A DNA stretch of 64,000 bases from Engraulis encrasicolus (lineage: Eukaryota; Chordata; Actinopteri; Clupeiformes; Engraulidae), in contig NC_085861.1 in assembly GCF_034702125.1 (NCBI RefSeq), forward strand, positions 56,159,363 to 56,223,362, read 5' to 3'. The position numbers were made by a program, and so were the translations under genes. A model generated the notes under the pieces. It ran no database searches. It saw nothing but the letters and a program-made list of their open reading frames with translations, and was not told the DNA's origin. Of this stretch, positions 10,794-57,313 are shown piece by piece; position 1 is the first letter of the stretch; the number at the start of each line of letters is the position of its first letter.

Positions 10794-13700
10794 ACATTAG
10801 TTTTATGGATAATGTTTTCAGACTTCATCATAGCCAGTACATGAGTATATTGAAAGACCTTTCATAAACATGGAAGTCCAATATGATTTCGGAATATAAG
10901 TGATTTTGGTAACATTTAAATGATGTGCTGCCAGTGTCGGTTTTACAATATATAATCTACCAAATCAGGTACAGTGCAAAATGAAAATAGTAAAGCCTGT
11001 GTAACAATATGCATTGTCATGTGCAAGGTTTATACTTACACACAATAACACTGTTTCCATTGTACCGACACTTCAATATTTGCATGGATTTTAAATGTCA
11101 TGGGATGAAGTAAAGTGTGCATGTTGTACACTAAAAACATGCTGTTGTGTACTTACTGTAAATTAGGTGCACAATTCAGGCATTTTAGATAAATGTCTGT
11201 GAATAATTTAAACAGCATTCTAATTATGCAGCACATAGCCGCTGTAACAGGCTGAAATGGACATGTTGATGTGCACTAGTGATGCAGTGATGAGAGAATT
11301 GAACAAGAGCTTTTGATTCTGATTTGACAAATGAATCAAACCAATTGAAAAAAAACGTAAACCTTCTCTCTTTACGTGCCCTCAAAGGGCTGTAGGAACT
11401 GGTAGGAAGGTCAGTCAAGTACCATTCAAGTACCAGTCAAGTAAAAGAAAATATTGATGTCGGCTGGGCATTTGATGTCGGCTGGGCCTATATTCTGTAC
11501 AGTTTTTTTCACAGTAGATAATGTTCCATAGTACCGACTGACTGAGTCATTCAATTAAATTATATAATCTACGGGATACTACATACTGTTACAAGGGGTT
11601 GAATAACTGTACCTAATTCTGGAACAAACCGTAGGCCTACACTATATTGCCAACAGTATTGGCTAACCTGCCTTGATTCACATATGAACTTAACTGCCAT
11701 ACTTCACTGCCATTCCTAACCCATAGGGTTCAATATAATATTGGTCCACCTTTTGCAGCTTCAACTCATCTGGGAAGGCTTTCCACAAGGTTGAGTTGTT
11801 TTTTTTTAATGATTTTTTTTTTTTTTACCATTCTTCCAAAAGCGCATTGGTGAGGGTACACAGTACTACACACTGATGTTGGTCGAGTTCATATGTGAGT
11901 CAAGGCAGGTTAGAAAATACTTTTGGCAATATAGTGTACACAGTGTAACTCTGTCACTGTACATAAAGTACACCCCACCACCACCACCACCACTGAACTC
12001 AATAAAACAACAGCAGACCTTCACACTTTGAAGGCTAGTCTACTAGGACCTAGACTCTGGGTAGAGAAACTAAACAGTAACATGCATTTCAGTCACTAAA
12101 TTTACAGACAAACACAGCCTACATGTTGAATCTGGGGTTTTTGTGTGACTTATCTTTCAAACAAGCAGAATTTGATTTCTTATTGTTCCCATGACTGCCG
12201 TAATATTACATTTTAGGATGCAACCGTCTATCCAAGTGGCATTTGACCGGCCGGCGTCTTGTTATCCCACTGGTGATGTTGAAAGCCACTGGCATGGTGC
12301 ACAGGGTGTTCACAGCTGATTAGGGGTCCCTTTCTTTACATGCAGCACTTGTTGTGGATCACTCATGAAAGTCTACATATTCAAAATAAAATGGATGCAA
12401 CACACATATGGAAGTTTTCTGATATCTTTTTTTTCTCCTGTGCAGTTTAAGAGAACACTGAAAGCTTTTTTGACGAAAAGGTCATGCCCTACCACCACTA
12501 CTGTAAAATGATTAATAAATGCAAAATATTGGGCTTGGATAGATACCAGTTGTTTTTACATTTGGTTGGACGAGCCCTGGCCCTCCACCATTATTAACTT
12601 CATAAAGAAAAATCTTCACCAGTACAACTTCACCACCTTCAAAAAGACCAGTAAACAATGGTTAAAACAAGCCAGGCCTCAGGACACATTTTATTCAATA
12701 TTCATTATTTTGGTACTGAAATAAGGAATGCTGTTTAAAGTCACCAGAAATATGTAAAAATACAGAAGGATCAAAAATGGGGGACTCATTTGAAATATTT
12801 GTACATATTGTGTAGAGTATTATAAAAAAATATATATAATTAAATACTACACATTTTATTAATAAAAGCATTGCTCATTCAGGGGTAACTGCCTGAGTCT
12901 CCATTTGTACAATGAACATGATCAAAAGAACAAGCAACAGTTCAAGAAGCACCAAAGTGATAACGAAAACAAAAATAGAAGAAAGAAAACAAAATAATGA
13001 AAATAGTAAAATAGAAGTGTTTTTCTGACACATTTTCAACATGTTAATTCTCCTACAATCTGGCTAACTGTACTACAATCTGGCTCATAATATGTGGCCT
13101 TTTTACTAATGTATTTACATTTTTAATAGGTCACTTACGTAGACAGACTGTAATTAGACATGTTTGAAGGCTAACATGTGAACCCTTTCCTAAAGTGTTA
13201 CCCTGATGTACAATAAATTACAACATTTCAAAAGTATAACCTTGTATGGCGAACACGCTCACCTTCTCCAGAGTCACGCCCAGGTGGTGATTGTGTGGCG
13301 GGACAGCGATGGCTAGACTGCGGCAAAAAAATCAGGCCAAGCATTTTCAGCCAAGACCGGTCCACCAGGCATTGAGAGAGACAATGAAGTACATCATCTT
13401 CAGTCATCAAGTGCGAGCTATTTTGACCACAACAGCCAAAATGAATATAATCTGACTCCGAGAGGTCAGCTGTAGCAGCATGAGGACTGATACCACTACA
13501 TTGAGGGAAGGACCAGGCCAAAATCATCAACAGTCAACTGGGCAAGTGACCTGTATGCCTTATGGCCAATCCAGCCATGGCGACAGCTGAGCTGATGTTA
13601 TGATGTTACATGCTTTCGCATACCTGCAGGAAGCAGCAAGGTAAAAAGAGATGCAGTTTATTGGATTACACTTAACTTGACGCAGGTGTCATACGTATGA

Positions 13701-14008
13701 CATAACAGTGTCATAATAATGTGAAAACAGTGTCCTGACACAGTCATGGACGTGTCCTAAACGTGATGTCAATGTCACAAATGCTTTATGGTCATGACAA
13801 GTTGACATTGTTTGGGCTGCCTTTACCATTACTGAATGTCACTTAATGACAAAGTCATAAATTGTTTGACATTACATCATGTTTATGGCACATGCATGAC
13901 TGCGTTACGTCGTTATGTCATACATATGACGCCATTTTATCGTTTATTGTAAGAAAAGAAGGCATAATGATTCAAGTGTTACCCTGATGAGGTTGTGCAG
14001 ACTGACGG
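10794..14008. other. Convergent 3' ends of the entpd3-like and gabbr2-like genes
   Basis: This holds the 3' UTRs of two genes transcribed toward each other. Plus-strand AATAAA signals occur near 12001 and 12386. A minus-strand signal (ttttatt) occurs near 12687 and again at 12846. Inside are a small Tc1-derived MITE (11640-11936) and a further inverted-repeat-like repeat near 13660-13990 with many gacat/atgtc motifs. The true cleavage sites cannot be fixed from sequence alone. Confidence 0.5.
11640..11936. mobile_element. Internally deleted Tc1-like element (297 bp)
   Basis: The left end cactatattgccaacagt and its inverse at the right end (ttttggcaatatagtg) are each flanked by TA. The inner sequence holds Tc1 non-coding arms (cttcaactcatctggga) but no transposase. 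Confidence 0.85.
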
Positions 14009-38954
<24,946 letters not shown>

Positions 38955-39830
38955 TCTCTCACAGTTAGGTCCTCCTTGTTCACTGCATTGTTCTTCAGAA
39001 ATGTAGTTTGCATGAACAAACTGGCAGTTGACTTCCTTCCTTACCTCCTTAATCTACCTTCTTCTGATTTGTGAGCGCCACAAAAGTGTGAGTGTTGAGT
39101 GCCTGAAGAATCCCACTGAAAGAGATTATGGGATCAAGGCGGAGTCGCCTTAAACCTCATGGCCACATGCATCTGTCACCGCAACAGCAGACTTAAGACT
39201 GTTGTCAGACAGGTAATCAGAGGGGGAAAAACATGTACAACTCCTGAAATATGATACTGTGCCAAATAACTTTACACAGCTAAAATCAGGTATGCAGTAT
39301 GGTGTACTGAAGCTTAAATTTGTTGTAGGGCATTCACCTCCATTACATGCCACATTTGGGTGCTTTGGTGTTATCGGCATCTTCAATTCATGTTTTTTTT
39401 TATTTTTTAGCTTGAAGCCCAAAATACTGGAATATTATTGGAATATTTAAAATGTGGGTCATGAATTTATAATCTATGCAAGCTTAATATTAATGATGGA
39501 ATTATGGAAATAAATAAACTTTTTCATGATATTCCCTTTTTGGAAAGGAGCCGTGCTTATTTCTCTTATTAACTTCTTCTATTTACTTAAAGGGTTTATG
39601 AAACGAAAACAAAGTAAAGGAATTTGACCATTTCCAGGACAGATTCTGAAAGTTCTAAGCCTTGTGAATAAAATGGGATATTGTCTGGGTGCTATTTTGT
39701 CCTAAAAGTCATGTTAAAACGTTCCCAAAAAGTGTTATGTTTACTTTTTTTGGTGACATGCAAATTTTATGCAAATGATATGCGTGACATAGAAGGGGTG
39801 AGTTCACCTCATTCCACTTTGTTCAGATCA
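38955..39830. other. Upstream region of the gabbr2-like gene
   Basis: It should hold the promoter and 5' UTR. There is no obvious TATA box at a sensible distance, and no CpG-rich island. Nothing else is supported. Confidence 0.4.
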
Positions 39831-40169
39831 ATGGCGGCTAGTACCAAAACAAAGCGCAGTGTCAAGCAGTGTGTTGCTGGAGGGCCGAACGGTGCCAGCT
39901 GCAAAAATGGCTACTTGACAGAAGGAATATCTTTGCACAAGTTCCCTTCTGTGAAGAATGATGGAACTGTGGCCAACAAGGAGAAGGCTAAAACAAGCTA
40001 GGGCTCTGTGGATCCAATGTGTGGTTTTGAAGCAAGCTTCACCACAAATGTGGAGATTGTGGGCATGGTTGGACTGAAGGGAATGCTATTGCCTCAAGCA
40101 GTTCCAACAATTGACATCGCTGGCGTGCAGACTGAAACTGCCCCTGTAACTGCTCGGGCACGAAGACAG
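39831..40169 (+). pseudogene. Decayed THAP-domain exon
   Basis: From ATG 39831 the frame reads KQCVAGGPNGASCKNG and GISLHKFPS, like the N-terminal half of a THAP zinc-binding domain. After an in-frame TAG (39999-40001) it continues to LLPQAVPTIDIAG, which contains the AVPTI block ending THAP domains. The conserved central Trp and the C-x2-H pair are not seen. A good splice donor (acag/gtgagt) follows at 40169. THAP domains bind DNA and also occur in P-element-type transposases. The stop and lost zinc ligands argue for a dead copy. Confidence 0.6.
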
Positions 40170-40247
40170 GTGAGTGCACTGCTTTGCTTTAGGCTACTCG
40201 TTTTACCTTGTCCATCTGCTTTGTATGTTGTTTTCAGGAAAGGGTAA

Positions 40248-42294
40248 TGCACATTACATGCCAAACCGATGCGAATGCTCTCGGAATATGCACTTTTTGT
40301 TGATTGCCATTCAACTGGTCAATAAATTGGTTTTGTGAGGATATCCGCGCATCAGCGTGGTGCTCTCGGTCGAGGACAGCCAACTCACAGACTGGGCTAC
40401 TGCTTAGCGAATAAACGGAGATGCACATAGTGTAGGCCTACTTTGAAGCGTTGATTGTTTGTTTTTAGTATTGTGGTGCACGTGTGGCTGACGTTTGGAC
40501 ACACCTCGTCCTCAGAGTCAGGCTGAGGGACACGCGACGCCTGTGACTTTGAGCACAAAAAATAATAATAATGATAAACGCTAAAAATATGCTGAGGACT
40601 AAGGCTATCTAGGGTATTTTTCCAACAGCCTAATACCTCCATTTTTTCTCTAGTTGATGATATTTTTGCATGTAGCCTACATGCATTTCAATCACACTAT
40701 ATCGCGCAATTGAATCAAAATGCCCCCCATTTGTCAACAAACACACACGCCATGTCATCTTTGGGTCATGGCAAAGCGCCCTTAGCAACCGTAACCATAA
40801 ACAAAACGAACTGTCAGGCTATGTCAACAATCGTCACTTTGCCTGTCAGACATGTCACTTTCTGCAGATGTATCAGTGCCTCTGAAATAGATTTGTGCTG
40901 CTGTTTTTTTTTCTCATGAGGTTGGATGTGTGGTTTTTCGACACGCTGATGTTTGTATCAGAATTTTGGTTCCTTTGTAAGATGTGGGTCCATCAAATGT
41001 GTGTTGTTTTCTCAGATCGCCATACTAGCAAACCAGGGACTCTCCTCTTTGATGTCACAGCCCAGCTCATTAGTCACCCCAAATTTCACAGAATTCACAC
41101 TTTGAGTTGCCATTTTCACAAGTTCCTCCGGGATGATTGGGTTCAAAGTCTCATCGATGCTATCAGAAAAAACAAGTCTTTAATGGGAATGACCGTTTGT
41201 TTTCGTTTCATAAACACTTTAACAAATTGACATTGAAAATTGATGACACAAAAGGCCCAGTAGGCCCTGACATACCCTCTGGCTGTTTCTCAAAGTGAAG
41301 TGTGCTTGCCTTGTATGAGTAACGCCCATTTTTAGATGCGTCCTCGCATCTGTATAAGAGGGTGTGTCCGTCCGTCGGCCCGTCCGTCTGAAACGCGTTC
41401 TTTAAATCGGCCAAAACATGATCTGTGCCGCCATCGGACGCATCTTTGTCCACTTGTTCGAGGACTCCACGTCACCGTGACTCACCAAGTAGGCCTACTG
41501 TTCCAAAGACAAGTGTGCTTCAGAATTCTACAAAGTTCCACAGACTTGATTTGGACAAGGTTGCACTTGCTTCACGTTCGCGCAAGGCTTTTTGTTACAG
41601 GTGTGGGAAAGCCATGCAGGTTTTTAATATGTATGGTATGTTGTTTCCGAGATGTAAATTGCTTGAAATAACTCAACACCTTGTTTGTGGTCATGACATT
41701 TGTGTTGCTTTTCAGAGCATTTGACTGTGGACAATTTGTGTACTGTTATGAATTGATATAAACATTCTCATAGTTTTGTGTTGTATAGGTCTAGTTTACA
41801 GCTTTTTGTTGTTTTACTTCTCAACTTACACCTCAACAGAAACACTGCCAAAACAAATCGTGTTTACTCTTTTAAATCAGTTTCAATCATTTTAAAACTA
41901 GGAATGCACTCAGAGCATGATGACCTCACCAAGGAAGCTGTTTGATAATTCTATGTTAGGCGTACAACCAGGGTGCGGTTTGTCGGAAAACAAGCAGGGG
42001 GGATATTTTCCAAATTTTAAGCAATATCAATGAAATTACATTAAACTGTGATTAAAATCATGTAGAAAAAGTGAAGACCATTTGAAAGATTTGAAAACCA
42101 TAAGGGGGGGATTTGGAAAGATTTGAAAACCATAAGTGGGGGAAAATCCCCCCCCATCCCCACCTACAAATCGCACCCTGCCTACACCCTATTTTTAACA
42201 TTGATGTTTTTTCCCCCATTTGTTAAGCACTTTGAGTTGCATGCATTGTATGATACAGTGCTATACAAATACAATTAGTATTATTATTACTTTT
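40248..42294. other. Intergenic, no supported gene
   Basis: Short ORFs only. A possible further exon of the THAP-like gene after ttttctcag at 41015 could not be confirmed in any frame. A gtccgtccgtcggcccg run lies near 41370. Confidence 0.4.
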
Positions 42295-42490
42295 TTTTTT
42301 CCAAAGTCGTTCTTGCGTCAAAATCTGCCCTACCCCAAAAATCCTGGTTCCGGATCACCACCAATTTTGAATCACTTATTTCGTTTGTGATTTCCAGCAA
42401 CTCCATTCCTAACTTTTTGAGTTATCCTTCTGACAAACAGACAGACAGACAAACAGACCAGTACAACCGTGACCGAAAACATAACCTTGG
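42295..42490. repeat. Dispersed repeat, copy 2 of the 32875 type
   Basis: Contains ggttccggatcacca, aactttttgagttatcct, cagacagacagacaaacag and aaaacataacctt. Confidence 0.6.
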
Positions 42491-42780
42491 TGTATAGTGG
42501 CCAGAACAGAATTGCTATAGGCTAACGTTCACATCCATGCTTCCAAGCATGCTCCATTCTTTATAGTTTGAAATGCTTGTGAGGCTTTGCCTCTTCTTGC
42601 GAGTGTACGACTTCAAGGCTGTGGCACTCCAGAGGGCACACACTTCATTTTGAGAAATGGCCACTGTGTCTCTCATCATCCATGTCGTATATGGTGATGC
42701 AACTGGGTGTTTTTTGTGTTTAAAAAATCATTAAGAAAGGTTGCAGAATCTATGCACCACAACCTTTGCAGCATGCATCT

Positions 42781-43537
42781 TTAAAGGTGCATCATGTAGG
42801 ATTGTGGCCAGGGTAGGTATTGCAACTATACTGCTTATTGAAATGGTTCTACCCAGAGCCGTCTAATAGGAGAGTTGTGTTAACCGGTGACCAGGAAGTC
42901 GGTTGGTGTTGTGATTCAAACATAGATAAAAATATTTCTAAACAGCAACTTTCTGTTCGCTGGAGACCAACACAGAACCATTACATACCAAACAAAGAAT
43001 AAGTACAAACGAATTACATTTACCTTTACCACATAGTCTATGTTCTTCGGCCACTTCCCAGAACTAAGTAACTACTTCTATTGGAACTAAAGTCAATGGT
43101 GATTTACATGTAAAACGCTCCGTGAGGCTCAAGGAGAGCCGCCATTGCTGTGGAAAGATTGGACCATTGAGGTCTATGAGAGTGACGTTAATCTCTTCAT
43201 AGATGGCTCTGGTGCTGCCTATCTGCTCTGATCTTTTAATGAATATTTACAAAGTAACAAACTAGTATTTACCAGAGATGTTGCTTGTTAGATCGTCTCT
43301 GTATTTACCTCTATGACCAAAGTACAGCATGTTTGCTAAAAATGTCCATTTCTGGAAATTGAAAATGGACATGGAGAAGATCCACCTTTTCATTTATGAC
43401 AAGTGCAATTTTCCCCAGTTATAATGAATACTTAGAATTTGATGGTGGTGGAAAGTATTTGTGAACAAGGTGGAATTTGTGAAAGAGCATCATCAATTCT
43501 GGAAAGAAAATGCGAAAAATACTCAGTGCACTTTAAA
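42781..43537 (+). repeat. MITE family A copy with an inserted repeat
   Basis: The outer parts, 42781-42845 and 43232-43537, match family A (ttaaaggtgcatcatgta at the left, actcagtgcactttaa at the right). The middle matches the repeat seen at 28540-28800. Confidence 0.72.
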
Positions 43538-46104
43538 GGGGCTCCAGGTATGATTGAAAGTTTAATTAATCACTGTCCAGAGTTGGCCGATGGTTATGTG
43601 AATCATTAGTAGCCTAAGTGAACGATGATGACGCTTGCGACCACTTCCACGGTACGCTGTCAGAAAACCCCAAATTTAACTTTTTGACAGAGCGGTCCGA
43701 ACGAGTATCATGGGAAACACTTTTCATACGAAATATCGTTTTACATACTGTATTCAGATTTGTATGAACTGCTGGCATTCCGCGAGGAAAAACATTCTCA
43801 CAGCGATTTTATTTGAACAGCATTTTTTCATTATGGTGTAGATTTTGAGACGGGCATGCCACGGGCACCACACAAACCTATGACAGTGTTTTTTTTTGTT
43901 TTAAATCTGGTCAGGTCTTAATGGGTTACAGCTAATCTCACCAAGGGAGGACACTTCATAGTTGATCAGGTCAATTGGCAATTTCCATTACAAAATATGC
44001 AGGTCAGGCCATTTTTTGTTGAGAAATTTAATGATCAGGTTGTTCACAACAAGGTTTAAAATCCAAGGACAATGCAGACTCTATAAAATATAACAATATA
44101 AACATACTGTACAACAAAAACTATAATGTACAGCTCTATAATACTGTTCATATTTGGTACAAATAACTGTTCTACTGATTTATTTCAAGGAAAAAAAAGC
44201 AGAAATGCATTACATCTTGGCAGTTAAGGATCGGTCCCTTTCTCTTCAAACTGATAGCAAGTCAAGAAAGAACATTCTTTATGTCTACTTCATAATAACA
44301 TACCTACAACCGACAACAAGAGAGTTGTATGCAAAAGATTTGTTACATTTTCATGGGCTAATCAAATTCAATGAACAACATGCAGTCTCAGTATCACTTC
44401 CAGCTGAGCTGTAACATTTTCTCAAGAAGGCAACAAAAAAGGTAGTATCAATTATCAAAATTTGGAGGAGGTTAGCAAATTAGCTCATTTCTCGTTGGAA
44501 AAATAGTGTCCTCTATGGAAAACAGGACAGTAATTCGGAATCACCCTAAAATTGAGTAGCGTACAAATGGATTAGGTAGCTTTTGACATCACCAATGTCC
44601 TACTAGGGGGGGATGTTGCGAAAATATTCATAGTCCAAAAAGGGGTCCCTGCTGAAAAAGTTTGGGAGCCACTTAATTCCAACAAAACTATGTGCTAAAA
44701 CATCAATACAAGATGAATGCGAGAGAGACACAATGTGGATGGCTTGAGCATGCTGTGATTACTTTTAAAGTTACTCCACATTACCATTTCATTTGACCAC
44801 TCAAATATTTTAAGTTATCCGGGCAAGTTAACGGTTAGTATTTTAACTGATCCATACCAACAGCAATTTTCTGGAACTTGAAGACCATCCAGTTTAAAGT
44901 CGTTTATATGATGGCGCCTTTATGTGTCCAAGTTTTGCTCAGTATTGGCTGGCTTCTATATAGAAACTGCTGGTCAGGACGCCGAGTGGTAGCTACTGGT
45001 TTGGAGGCAGTGCCTACTATGGCATTCGGATGTAGCTTTGATATAAACGGTCTCATCCCCAACACTGGTTTACACACAGATGAAATAGAAAATCACATTG
45101 TGATTTGGGTACTGTGGTTTCACTACTTTTAACTTGAAAAATGTAGTCATACTTATGCATACAACAACTGTATGTTCAACACTAGAGCTTAAAAGCAGGG
45201 ACTAGAAAGCTTTTTTTGGGCTTGCCCCATTCACAATTGCGATGCAAATTACAGACCTTTTCCTTGGGTTTGGGGGTAATGTTACTCGGCTGATTACTAA
45301 TACATCCATTCTGTATTATTGTGCTTGCAGCTATTTAAATTGGCTCACCAAGCTATTTTAGCCTTGCTGTGTGGGCTATCATGGCTAACGTTACACTGTT
45401 TAACGACACCTCCTTGTTTCACCATCTCAAAGTCATCCAACCCATCTAACTGGTCCAATACGTTTTAACAGTTGCATCAATATACTGAGCTGAAGTGCCT
45501 ACGCTATATTTGTGGAGTCTCTGACTCTGTACACAACTCTGGAAGTTAATAAAAGATGCCTACAATTCAAGGGGAAACTTTAAAAAAAATAGAAAGCCAT
45601 GCGAAAGCGATTGCACCGTTGAGATTCATCCCATGCAGTAAGCTTAGAGCAGTACAAGAGTCATTTGAGAGAGAGATGGAATGTTTTCTTGAAATATTAC
45701 AATACAATTTTTATAAAGGATAAAGGATTTGTAACATGGGCCCTGCGACTGGCCTACAACAATTGTCTTCCTGATACACAATAGCCTGGGCTTTGGGATG
45801 GTGGTGTGGAAGGGGAATTTCATTAACATCACACAAAACTGCATTTGCATAAGAACAGCATACACAGCAGGGATGCATCACATATGAATGGGGGCACTGT
45901 GGTCACTCATTGTCCCCTGGTTTGCATACAGACAGAACTATTCCAAATACATATGAAAACACCAGAGAGCAGCAAAAGATGACATGACCACACCACAATT
46001 TGAATGCGTATTGTGTCATGGATTTCTTAATTTTATCTATCTTCAAAAGTGTTTTTACGCAGTTTTGTGCAGTTCTTGAACAGAACAAGATAGATCAAAG
46101 AGAC

Positions 46105-46335
46105 AATGGCCTCGGTTGCATGATACATTTAATTCAGAATTTTCATTCAATCCAATTCTAAAATAAAAATAATATTCAATTTAATTCTAAACTAAAAAAA
46201 CTTAATTCCGTTTTGAAAACCTCATGTGAACACTTCATAATTCGGAATTAAATTAAAGTGCAATGTCAACTTGACGGAACTATTTAACACTGAATTATTA
46301 ATTCGGAATTAAACACATCATGTCAACGTGGCCAA
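46105..46335. repeat. MITE family B, copy 2
   Basis: It starts aatggcctcggttgcatga and ends aacgtggccaat, with ggaattaaattaaag inside. It matches 8372-8542. Confidence 0.75.
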
Positions 46336-47749
46336 TGGCAGTGAGGTAAGCCTTGAGCCACTGTGGATACAGTAAGCCCACTGTAACATTCCAATAGTAA
46401 TTTGTTATTTTAGATGTTCTAAACCCTGTTCAAAGCTCTAGATCAAAAGCTCTAGTGAACACATTGGTTGTTCCTTTTGTGTATACAATTCAGATATTTG
46501 CGCAAATTTACGAAAAATTCAGAAATTGTCAAAAGTTCTATGTCTGTCTCAATGGAAAACCTAGCAAATGCGGGATCAGATGCTCTTCCTTCATTCAAAA
46601 AAAGCCCTTTGTATCTTTTTCCATTCTTCAGCAATCATCTATGGAAAATAGTAATTTTTGGTCATTTTTCTGAGAAAAAAAAAGCTTTTTGAGTGTCTGT
46701 AAGTTGATCTGCAGTACAAAAATCACTAACACCCATATGATCGGTTGCTGTCTGTTTATACCTTTAAACCTGAAATGAGTCAACATCAAAATCTTGTGCC
46801 TCTTTTGTTTTCACAAAAATACACTGCAAGTACAGAAACACATTATTTGTGGTTACGTATTGTATAAGTAGAAAAGATGCCCAATGCAAAAACAGCATTT
46901 TGTGTACAACTCCTTAGAACTTCCATTATATTTTAGAATATAATATAGACAAGATGACGTGAGTTTTGCATGAAATACATGCAGCATTGTACAAATGTTT
47001 TGCTTTGTTGAAATTTTGCCACAATTGCAATTAAGCGACCTTGGGTTCCTTGAAAGGCGCTATATAAAACCAAGTTATTATTATTAAATGCAGTTTAAAA
47101 TTACAAGTGCTTATTTAGTCATTCACTGTGATTCAAGAAGCCAAAGAGTGGCAGCGAAATTTAAAGCGGTTAATAAGATGTTTACATCTTATTTGAAGAT
47201 TTTGAGATCTGTGTAAAAAAAAATGCTGCTTCTACAACACTGGCATAATTTAAGGGACATGTGTTGGACAATGCTCTCTGATGTCTTCACAGATGGCTTT
47301 GGAGTATACGGAATACAACACATTTTGTTTTGTTCTTTTGGACTTCACCCAAACTCCTCTCTGATAAATGGCTCTTCATAACCCTGTGTACGATTCAAAG
47401 CACACATTTCCTTTCCTGATAATACTACCACGTTACCATTTTAAAAAATACTAAAACGTTTTACATAACATTTACAGCTAAAACAAAAATTAAGCTAACG
47501 TTGCAACTAATCTTGATGATCCTCCTCTTCACCAGTGCTTTTGACTGTGATTCACATTCACATAAAAATGCTATTCCAACATGTAAACAAGTTAGTTTTG
47601 GCAAACGGCACATCTTCAGGCTTTGTCTTTGTCAGTAGAAAAGTCTGCGCCTGAGTGCTGCGATATGGGAAGAGAACCTGCACACCAAGGCCTCAGCCCA
47701 CATGTATACAAACTGGAGGGGCAACAAGATGTATAGCATCTTTACCAGC

Positions 47750-47940
47750 TGGGGGTATACTAAGAACACGGTTAAGTGATAAACCAGGCTTAGCTAACCT
47801 ACAGGAAATGGAAAGCCTGCAGGCATCATTTACTTAAGGAAACAAGGACTCCGTGCACTTCTATTGGATAAGTTACCTCTACCACAAGGTTAACTTAACC
47901 CGGTTTACTACTGAACCAGCTTCTTAGTATCACCCCCTGA
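47750..47940. repeat. Small inverted-repeat element
   Basis: The left gctgggggtatactaagaa and right ttcttagtatcaccccctg are inverted repeats about 190 bp apart. No target duplication was made out. Confidence 0.7.
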
Positions 47941-48009
47941 AATGAAATGTACAAATACTTTGAAAAAGTGAGTTGAGGCAATAGTTGTCAGAGTCTCAGC
48001 GGCGCCGGA

Positions 48010-55660
<7,651 letters not shown>

Positions 55661-56090
55661 CAAACTACAACCCCTAGCAAAAAGTATGGAATCACCTGTC
55701 GTGGAAGATGTTGATTCAGTCTTTTTAGTTTTATAGAAAGAAACTGCATGAGGTGGAGCAACAATGTTCTTTTGTTTGTTTAATTTTCATGATGTTGTTG
55801 AGGACTAACAGCAATGCCATAAGAAACTGAAGCCACTTGGCCATATCTATATGACATCATTTTGTGACGCAACTTTTGATATTTTTTGTGATTGCCATCA
55901 GCATCAGAAAAAAAAGAGTGTGTAATACTGTGGAGCGTGAAGCTGTTATTGCATGCTCTTCCCCATTTGCATCATTAAGAAATGCGTTAGGAAGTATTAA
56001 TTCAAGTAGTTAGTTAGTTAGGTGTTAATGTACAAGAACATTCTCACAACGGCCAAAAGTCCAAGTGATATTTGAAACTGTTTTGGAGAA
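55661..56090. mobile_element. Tc1-like remnant
   Basis: It opens acccctagcaaaaagtatgg then aatcacctgtcgtgg, a Tc1-type terminal sequence. No right end or transposase remains. Confidence 0.5.
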
Positions 56091-56837
56091 GCAGGAAACT
56101 GCATTAGGATCTCCAAGCCCCAGGGAACCGCATTTCCCCTTCATTTCCTGTCTCAAAGAGATGGGATTTGTGGCTCTTTCACAGGATCCGGATCGTAGTG
56201 GCTCATTCCTCTCAAAGAGCCGTTAAAAAAAGGGTCTCTTTAGAACGGGTTTTAATCATTTATTCAATGTTCAGAAGATATCATTTTTGATTCTACCCCT
56301 AGGTCGTTGTCCCAAAAACAACTGATCGTCCTCCTTCTAAAGACCCTTTCTGGCACTCTCTGAGGCAGAGACTTGCGTTTTTCCCCTAAATTAAAGCATT
56401 CACAGGAGGGTCACATGCTCAAAACGAACAAAAAACAAACAAAAAACAGAAAAGAGTGGCTCCCAGAAGTGATTTGGTTCCCATCGTTTACGTCTAGGAG
56501 CCGTTCAAAAAAATCGATTCGTTCATGAACGACACAACACCATTTCAGAGCGGTGGGTGTGTGCCTTAAGAGGGGAGTGCGTGCATGCAGTGGGTGGGTT
56601 AGGAGGTTTAAGATAACCACATAACTAACAGCGTGGGTGAGACAAGCAAATAAAGAGAATGCCACCAGTTGGACATGGAACATGGCGTAATATAACTGAG
56701 TATTAAAACCCTACTGAAGTGTATGGGGGTGGGGGTGACTGGGCACTGTAATTAACAGATTTAAATTAAGTAACACTTAAAAGGATTCAGAGATTTCGTT
56801 TTCTAAATACATTATGATCTAAGCAAGAAAAGCCTAC
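56091..56837. other. Probable dispersed repeat upstream of ncald
   Basis: Contains tctcaaagagccg, ctaggagccgttcaaaa and cgttcatgaacgacacaaca, typical of dispersed fish repeats. Boundaries were not found. Confidence 0.4.
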
Positions 56838-57000
56838 CTGTTGGGGTTATTTGTGTTGTTGAGGTATTCAGTAATCCATGCTCTGGTGGTAGCCTAATAT
56901 GTGAAATGAGAAGTGGAAAAAGCTCCAACACCAAAACAATGCGCAACAGGCTGCCTTTCCAGTCAGCTGCAGGAAGTCCGTCAGTCCACAAGATTCTTCT
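56838..57000 (-). other. Candidate non-coding first exon of ncald
   Basis: On the minus strand a clean donor, accccaacag/gtaggc, ends at 56838. The sequence before it (to about 57000) is not repetitive. It would join the acceptor at 55123. There is no transcript evidence, so this is a weak proposal. Confidence 0.3.
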
Positions 57001-57079
57001 AGACTAGCGGCTGACGACCAGAACACCCCACCCCACCTCACACCACCAATTCCTTCACCCCCTCAACGTCACTCAGCAC

Positions 57080-57313
57080 CAGTGTTGCCAGATATAAGAT
57101 AATCATATTTGTACCATAGTTTTGTCCATTTTGCCGTCTGTACGATAAAAAAAACATGATGTACGATCATTTCTGAGTTGTCATTCAGTTCATTTAGTTG
57201 CATGGAAACAACCATTTGGCCCTTGTACGATAATTTCCCCCTAAAAAACCCTCAAAAATGATCATTTAGAGGTTTTGGTACGATAGTTCAGCCTTTTCCA
57301 TCTGGCAACACTG
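57080..57313. mobile_element. hAT-type MITE (234 bp)
   Basis: Ends cagtgttgccagatata and tctggcaacactg, with flanks ctcagcac and cacagcac (7 of 8 identical). It shares its core with 36250-36448. Confidence 0.85.

Larger units (their letters stand above)
43538..48009 (-). other. Probable ncald 3' UTR and downstream sequence
   Basis: It lies directly after the ncald stop. Neuronal calcium sensor mRNAs often have long 3' UTRs. A minus-strand AATAAA is at about 44177-44182 (tttatt on plus). The region also holds MITE family B (46105-46335) and a further MITE at 47750-47940. No other gene is supported; the 84-aa ORF at 44878-45132 has no recognisable features. Confidence 0.4.

Noticed and set aside
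44878..45132. 84-aa ORF with a hydrophobic stretch
   Set aside because: No splice context, homology or start context to support it. It lies in likely ncald 3' UTR or downstream sequence on the opposite strand.
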